Assembly (NCBI RefSeq): GCF_900187965.1
Contig: NZ_FZNL01000018.1
Span: forward strand, 1-64,000
Source: Flavobacterium sp. ov086
GTDB lineage: Bacteria; Bacteroidota; Bacteroidia; Flavobacteriales; Flavobacteriaceae
Reading direction: 5' to 3'
DNA: 64,000 nucleotides
Numbering within the stretch: the stretch's first letter is position 1; the number at the start of each line of letters is the position of its first letter. The translations under genes were made by a program, and so were the position numbers. Shown here piece by piece: positions 61,044-64,000 of this stretch. The notes under the pieces were generated by a model. That model saw nothing but the letters and a program-made list of their open reading frames with translations. It did not search any database and was not told the DNA's origin.

Positions 61044-61613
61044 ATGAAAGCAATTCCTCCCTTAAAAGCAGCATTTTTCAGAGCCGTTTTTTTATTGATA
61101 GTTACAGTTTGTATAACGTCATGCAAAAAAAGCAATCCAATAGAAAACAATCTTAAAAATGAAACTTTTACAAAAAATGAAAAAGAAGAAATTGAAGCCT
61201 TTTTTTTTATTGCAACAGCAAATGTGAGTAAAACTATTATTTCGAAAAGTCAAATTGCACAGCAAAAAAGTTCAGAAATTAAAATACAGGAATTAAGCAA
61301 AAAGATTGAATTAAATCAAAGCGATTTATTAGAGGAAGTAAACAAAATAGCCAATAAAAAACTAATTATTATTACCGAAATAAATGCAACTCACAAAAGA
61401 GATTTATATGATTTGATAGATGTTACAGAAGTCGGTTTCAAAAAAGCATACTTAAACTCCATGTCTCAATCTTTAAACGAACAAATAAATTTGTTTGAAT
61501 CGATATCTAAGGAAACAAATGATAAAACAATTCTAAAGTTAGTATTACAGTATTTACCCGGACAATATGAACTCTTGCGAGAAACAGAGCGCATCAACAA
61601 AGAATATATATAA
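61044..61613 (+). CDS. Lipoprotein, DUF4142-like
   Basis: A 189-aa protein with a hydrophobic lipoprotein signal (LLIVTVCITSC-KKSN). The mature protein is entirely helical: ANVSKTIISKSQIAQQKSSE; IQELSKKIELNQSDLLEEVN, the spaced-helix pattern of DUF4142 exported proteins. DUF4142 is found in stress clusters of many bacteria, but its role is unknown. It follows the kinase gene with its own leader. Confidence 0.75.
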   Translation: MKAIPPLKAAFFRAVFLLIVTVCITSCKKSNPIENNLKNETFTKNEKEEIEAFFFIATANVSKTIISKSQIAQQKSSEIKIQELSKKIELNQSDLLEEVNKIANKKLIIITEINATHKRDLYDLIDVTEVGFKKAYLNSMSQSLNEQINLFESISKETNDKTILKLVLQYLPGQYELLRETERINKEYI

Positions 61614-61650
61614 ACGCCTATACACTAATTATTAACTAAATTATTTAACT

Positions 61651-62295
61651 ATGAAAATTCACTCCAATTTTTTATGCGCCTTAACCCTTTTTTTAACAGC
61701 TTCGTTTGGAATGCTGCACGCTCAGGACAATAATGTAAACACCGAATTTGGTGTAAAAGGGGGATTCAATATGTCTAACCTATATCAAAGTAAAGCTGAT
61801 GACAATAATGTATTATACGGATTCAATGCCGGAGTTTATGCCACCTTGCCAATTTCAGATTTTATAGCCATTCAGCCAGAGATTTTGTTTACCACAAAAG
61901 GTGCCGAACTGGATTATAACAATGGTATTGCAAGCGGAAACACTAAATTCAGATTAAACTATATTGAGGTTCCTTTATTAGTAAGAGTAAATATTACTAA
62001 AAACTTCAACATTCATGCCGGTGGTTACGCTTCTTACTTAGTAAGCTCCAAAGTTACAGGTGATGGAGATATCATCTTCGATCAGAAAATTGATACTGAC
62101 AATCTAAACAAATTTGATGCTGGTTTATCAGCCGGTGTCGGAGTAGATTTTAACCCAATAAGTATTGGTTTACGTTACAATCACGGATTAACAACCGTTG
62201 GAAAAGAAAGAACAACTCTTGCCGGAACAACCTATACTTTTCCGGATGCAAAAAACAATAATTTGACTTTATACCTTTCGTATAAATTAAATTAA
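61651..62295 (+). CDS. Outer-membrane beta-barrel protein
   Basis: A 214-aa protein with a signal peptide ending GMLHAQ. It shows the small OMP_b-brl_2/porin-family pattern: EFGVKGGFNMSNLYQSKADD, FNAGVYATLPISDFIAIQPE, IEVPLLVRVNITKNFNIHAG, GLSAGVGVDFNPISIGLRYN, ending in an aromatic-terminated strand (LTLYLSYKLN), the usual outer-membrane insertion signal. An 8-strand barrel is likely; substrate or partner unknown. Confidence 0.9.
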   Translation: MKIHSNFLCALTLFLTASFGMLHAQDNNVNTEFGVKGGFNMSNLYQSKADDNNVLYGFNAGVYATLPISDFIAIQPEILFTTKGAELDYNNGIASGNTKFRLNYIEVPLLVRVNITKNFNIHAGGYASYLVSSKVTGDGDIIFDQKIDTDNLNKFDAGLSAGVGVDFNPISIGLRYNHGLTTVGKERTTLAGTTYTFPDAKNNNLTLYLSYKLN

Positions 62296-62334
62296 GAAAT
62301 AAGAATTAATTAATAACCATAACCTATATATGCC

Positions 62335-62487
62335 ATGTCAAATTTATTATATACAATCGCCGTCATACTTGTTATACTTTGGGCTTTGGGATTCTTTGTT
62401 TACAGCCTTGGCAGTATCATTCACATTCTGTTAGTCATTGCTATAATTGCAATATTGCTTCGACTTATTAAAGGTCGCGAAATTTAA
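62335..62487 (+). CDS. Lmo0937-type small membrane protein (50 aa)
   Basis: A 50-aa protein too short for most gene finders. Two transmembrane segments (LYTIAVILVILWALGFFVYS; IIHILLVIAIIAILLRLI) and a short basic tail KGREI match the lmo0937 family (DUF5670). It lies between the beta-barrel and YtxH genes on the same strand with normal gaps. Function unknown; frequent in stress/envelope clusters. Confidence 0.85.
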   Translation: MSNLLYTIAVILVILWALGFFVYSLGSIIHILLVIAIIAILLRLIKGREI

Positions 62488-62534
62488 AAATCAACAAACT
62501 ATTAATTTATATTAATCTATTAAAATCAAATATT

Positions 62535-62819
62535 ATGAAAACGAGCAACACAATTTTAGGAATTTTAGGAGCTGCAGCAGCAGGAGCATTTTTAGGAGTA
62601 TTATTTGCACCGGATAAAGGTTCGAATACCAGAAAAAAAATCTCAGATAAATCAAAAGATTATGGAGATAAAGTAAAAACCAAATTTGACGGAATTGTAA
62701 GCACGATTTCTTCAAACGGTAAAGATATTCTTGAAGAAGGCAAAGCAAAATTTAATCAGGCAAAAGAGGACTTCAATACTATTAAAGATGAAGCAAAGAC
62801 TGTAAAAACGAACTATTAA
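62535..62819 (+). CDS. YtxH-domain protein
   Basis: A 94-aa protein. The N-terminal glycine-rich membrane segment (ILGILGAAAAGAFLGVLFAP) is followed by the YtxH signature DKGSNTRKKISDKSKDYGDK and a long amphipathic, apolipoprotein-like helix. YtxH proteins belong to general stress responses in Firmicutes and are common in Bacteroidetes. Next to CsbD and Dps this reads as a stress cluster. Confidence 0.9.
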   Translation: MKTSNTILGILGAAAAGAFLGVLFAPDKGSNTRKKISDKSKDYGDKVKTKFDGIVSTISSNGKDILEEGKAKFNQAKEDFNTIKDEAKTVKTNY

Positions 62820-62853
62820 AAGTGGACTTTTTAAACCATAAATACCCTCTACC

Positions 62854-63225
62854 ATGGAATCAAATGCAACAACAAACGAGAACTTAAATCTTTATGAGAA
62901 AGCAGAGAATTATACCAAAACAAGTTTAGAATTAATTAAACTTAAAACGGTATCAACATCAGCCGATGTTTTATCGACATTGACATCAAAGATCGCAGTT
63001 GGCGCTGTTGTTGCATTTTTTACCCTGTTCCTGAATATTGGTATTAGTTTATGGCTTGGAAAAGTACTTGGAGAGTATTATTACGGTTTTTTTATCATGG
63101 CATTATTTTACTTAATTGTTGCCATTGTGATGCACAAAACGCAGCACAAACTGATTAAAACCCCTATTGGAAATATGATTATTACCAGTATTTTAAAGGA
63201 AACTAAAAAAGATGTCCAAAACTGA
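62854..63225 (+). CDS. Holin-like / YqjE-type membrane protein
   Basis: A 123-aa protein with a charged N-terminal helix (YEKAENYTKTSLELIKLKTV) and two transmembrane helices (~48-70, AVGAVVAFFTLFLNIGISLW; ~79-98, YGFFIMALFYLIVAIVMHKT). This is the pattern of the phage-holin-superfamily/YqjE proteins that travel with YtxH and DUF883-type genes. Not a phage holin in function as far as can be told. Probably one operon with its neighbours. Confidence 0.82.
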   Translation: MESNATTNENLNLYEKAENYTKTSLELIKLKTVSTSADVLSTLTSKIAVGAVVAFFTLFLNIGISLWLGKVLGEYYYGFFIMALFYLIVAIVMHKTQHKLIKTPIGNMIITSILKETKKDVQN

Positions 63226-63257
63226 TTTCAATAAATTAATAACTAAAAAAGACTGTT

Positions 63258-63602
63258 ATGGAAACTATTTACACTATTGATTCATTAAATCAGATGATTG
63301 AACAACTGGAAATTCGACAGGACGCCGAATGGTGCGCTATTAAAGACGAAATCGATGAAATCAAAGAGAATTTGAAACCTCTTAACCTCATCAGAAATAC
63401 GGTCGAAGAAATCAACGAAACTGTAGGTTTTAAAAGCAATCTGGCTCAATCTGCCATTAGCATCGGAATTGGTTATCTCGCAAAAAGATTTGTGGTTGGA
63501 AAGAGCAATTCGACTTTCAAGAATATCTTCGGATCACTTTTGCAGCTTGTCGTAACCAACTTAGTTTCAAAACCGCATGAATCCTCAAAAGAGGCATCAT
63601 AA
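63258..63602 (+). CDS. Hypothetical membrane-associated protein of the YtxH cluster
   Basis: A 114-aa protein: N-terminal amphipathic coiled helix (QLEIRQDAEWCAIKDEIDEI), and a middle and C-terminal glycine-rich hydrophobic stretch (SAISIGIGYLAKRFVVGKSN; IFGSLLQLVVTNLVSK). It resembles the small proteins found downstream of YtxH/holin-like genes in Flavobacterium. Same strand and spacing as its neighbours, so likely the last real gene of the cluster. Confidence 0.78.
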   Translation: METIYTIDSLNQMIEQLEIRQDAEWCAIKDEIDEIKENLKPLNLIRNTVEEINETVGFKSNLAQSAISIGIGYLAKRFVVGKSNSTFKNIFGSLLQLVVTNLVSKPHESSKEAS

Positions 63603-63650
63603 CAACAAGAACTATCAAAAGAGTAATTGTCTAACTAAAATTTATGTATT

Positions 63651-63749
63651 ATGGAAAAGTTAAGCGAAATAGTATTAAAAAATGGTGTGTACATGTACTC
63701 TAATCTATATAAATGTTTTGAATTTACAAGAGTATTTCTAGGTATCTAA
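63651..63749 (+). CDS. Very short open frame after the YtxH cluster (32 aa)
   Basis: It starts ATG-GAA-AAG after a leader that looks like those of the preceding genes, but is only 32 codons (MEKLSEIVLKNGVYMYSNLY...). It could be the remnant of a further cluster gene or chance. Low support. Confidence 0.2.
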   Translation: MEKLSEIVLKNGVYMYSNLYKCFEFTRVFLGI

Positions 63750-63816
63750 CTTGCTTTATACGTTTTTTTGTAGACAAACGGTTAAACAGTTAATATCCTT
63801 CAATATATTTTTTAAA

Positions 63817-63854
63817 GGTCCTGAGTTACTAAGTCTCTGAGTTGCTTAGGTTTC
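63817..63854. repeat. CCTAAGCAACTCAGAG repeat, copy 2 (inverted)
   Basis: CTCTGAGTTGCTTAGG at 63835-63850 is the exact complement of 48045-48060; the similarity extends on the GTCCTGAGTTACTAAGT side. Confidence 0.5.
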
Positions 63855-63889
63855 TTTGCAAGCTTATTATAAGACTTAATTCCGAACCC

Positions 63890-63929
63890 AAAAAGAGACT
63901 GTTTCATATATGAAACAGTCTCTTTTTCT
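63890..63929. terminator. Perfect bidirectional stem-loop terminator
   Basis: AAAAGAGACTGTTTCATA and TATGAAACAGTCTCTTTT are exact complements with no unpaired loop beyond the centre. Confidence 0.8.
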
Positions 63930-64000
63930 TTTTATAACACTGTGCTAATAAGAAAAAAAGAGCTCTTTATATATTATTTTAACATAGCCCAAGGTTTCAA

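Larger units (their letters stand above)
63750..64000. other. Right-edge gene-free segment
   Basis: It holds an inverted copy of the CCTAAGCAACTCAGAG repeat and a perfect stem-loop (63890-63929). No gene start is visible before the edge. Confidence 0.5.

Overview
The window is AT-rich chromosomal DNA of a Bacteroidetes bacterium, most likely Flavobacterium or a close relative. The reasons are: promoters of the TTG-N(17-23)-TAnnTTTG type, many short secreted proteins ending their signal peptide in SxAQ/YSQ-like sites, an HYR/Ig-type giant adhesin, TSP3-OmpA proteins, a fused B12-dependent acyl-CoA mutase, and genus-style intergenic palindromes (CCGCAAAG..., GCCACGAATT..., CCCGATAGCTATCGGG). 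No rRNA, tRNA or CRISPR array was seen.

Layout. 1-15.4 kb is host chromosome: the 5' part of a giant adhesin, a secreted esterase, an AraC regulator beside three tandem paralogous small secreted proteins, a five-gene operon of exported proteins built round a CsgG/FlgT-like protein, a TPR stub, a secreted alpha/beta hydrolase, a degenerate ABC-type ATPase and an XRE regulator. 15.45-18.9 kb carries a Septu-like ATPase + HNH nuclease pair. 19.02-39.11 kb is an integrative element of about 20.1 kb. It is bounded by perfect 21-bp direct repeats, one of which is the last six codons plus stop of the icmF-type mutase gene (39110-42550). From the integrase end it contains a tyrosine recombinase, two small HTH/excisionase-like proteins and a replication protein that looks like a polymerase palm joined to an SF3-type helicase. 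Its cargo is a 1455-aa CHAT protease with a 308-aa partner and a small membrane protein, a zinc-ribbon protein, a winged-helix + PD-(D/E)XK nuclease pair, an RnlA/RnlB toxin-antitoxin pair, an HTH regulator facing a secreted protein, and two IS3-family copies (one with a dead active site and truncated). No relaxase, conjugation or virion genes are present, so it looks like a mobilisable or satellite-type defence island.

39.1-64 kb is host chromosome again: the acyl-CoA mutase, an L,D-transpeptidase, small lipoproteins and membrane proteins, DUF4197, purU, katG, a metal-receptor-like protein flanked by two inverted copies of a 240-bp nested palindrome, pyrF, an OmpA/TSP3 protein, and a stress-type cluster (Dps, CsbD, AraC-type regulator, receiver, CHASE3 histidine kinase, DUF4142-like protein, beta-barrel protein, lmo0937-type, YtxH and holin-like membrane proteins).

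The best candidates for undescribed biology are the CHAT protease operon and the wHTH/PD-(D/E)XK pair on the integrative element, the polymerase-helicase replication protein, the split FlgT/CsgG-like export operon at 7.7-11.5 kb, and the 37-bp motif shared by the AraC gene and two secreted-protein promoters at 4.9-6.3 kb. All functional statements come from reading motifs by eye; no database search was run.
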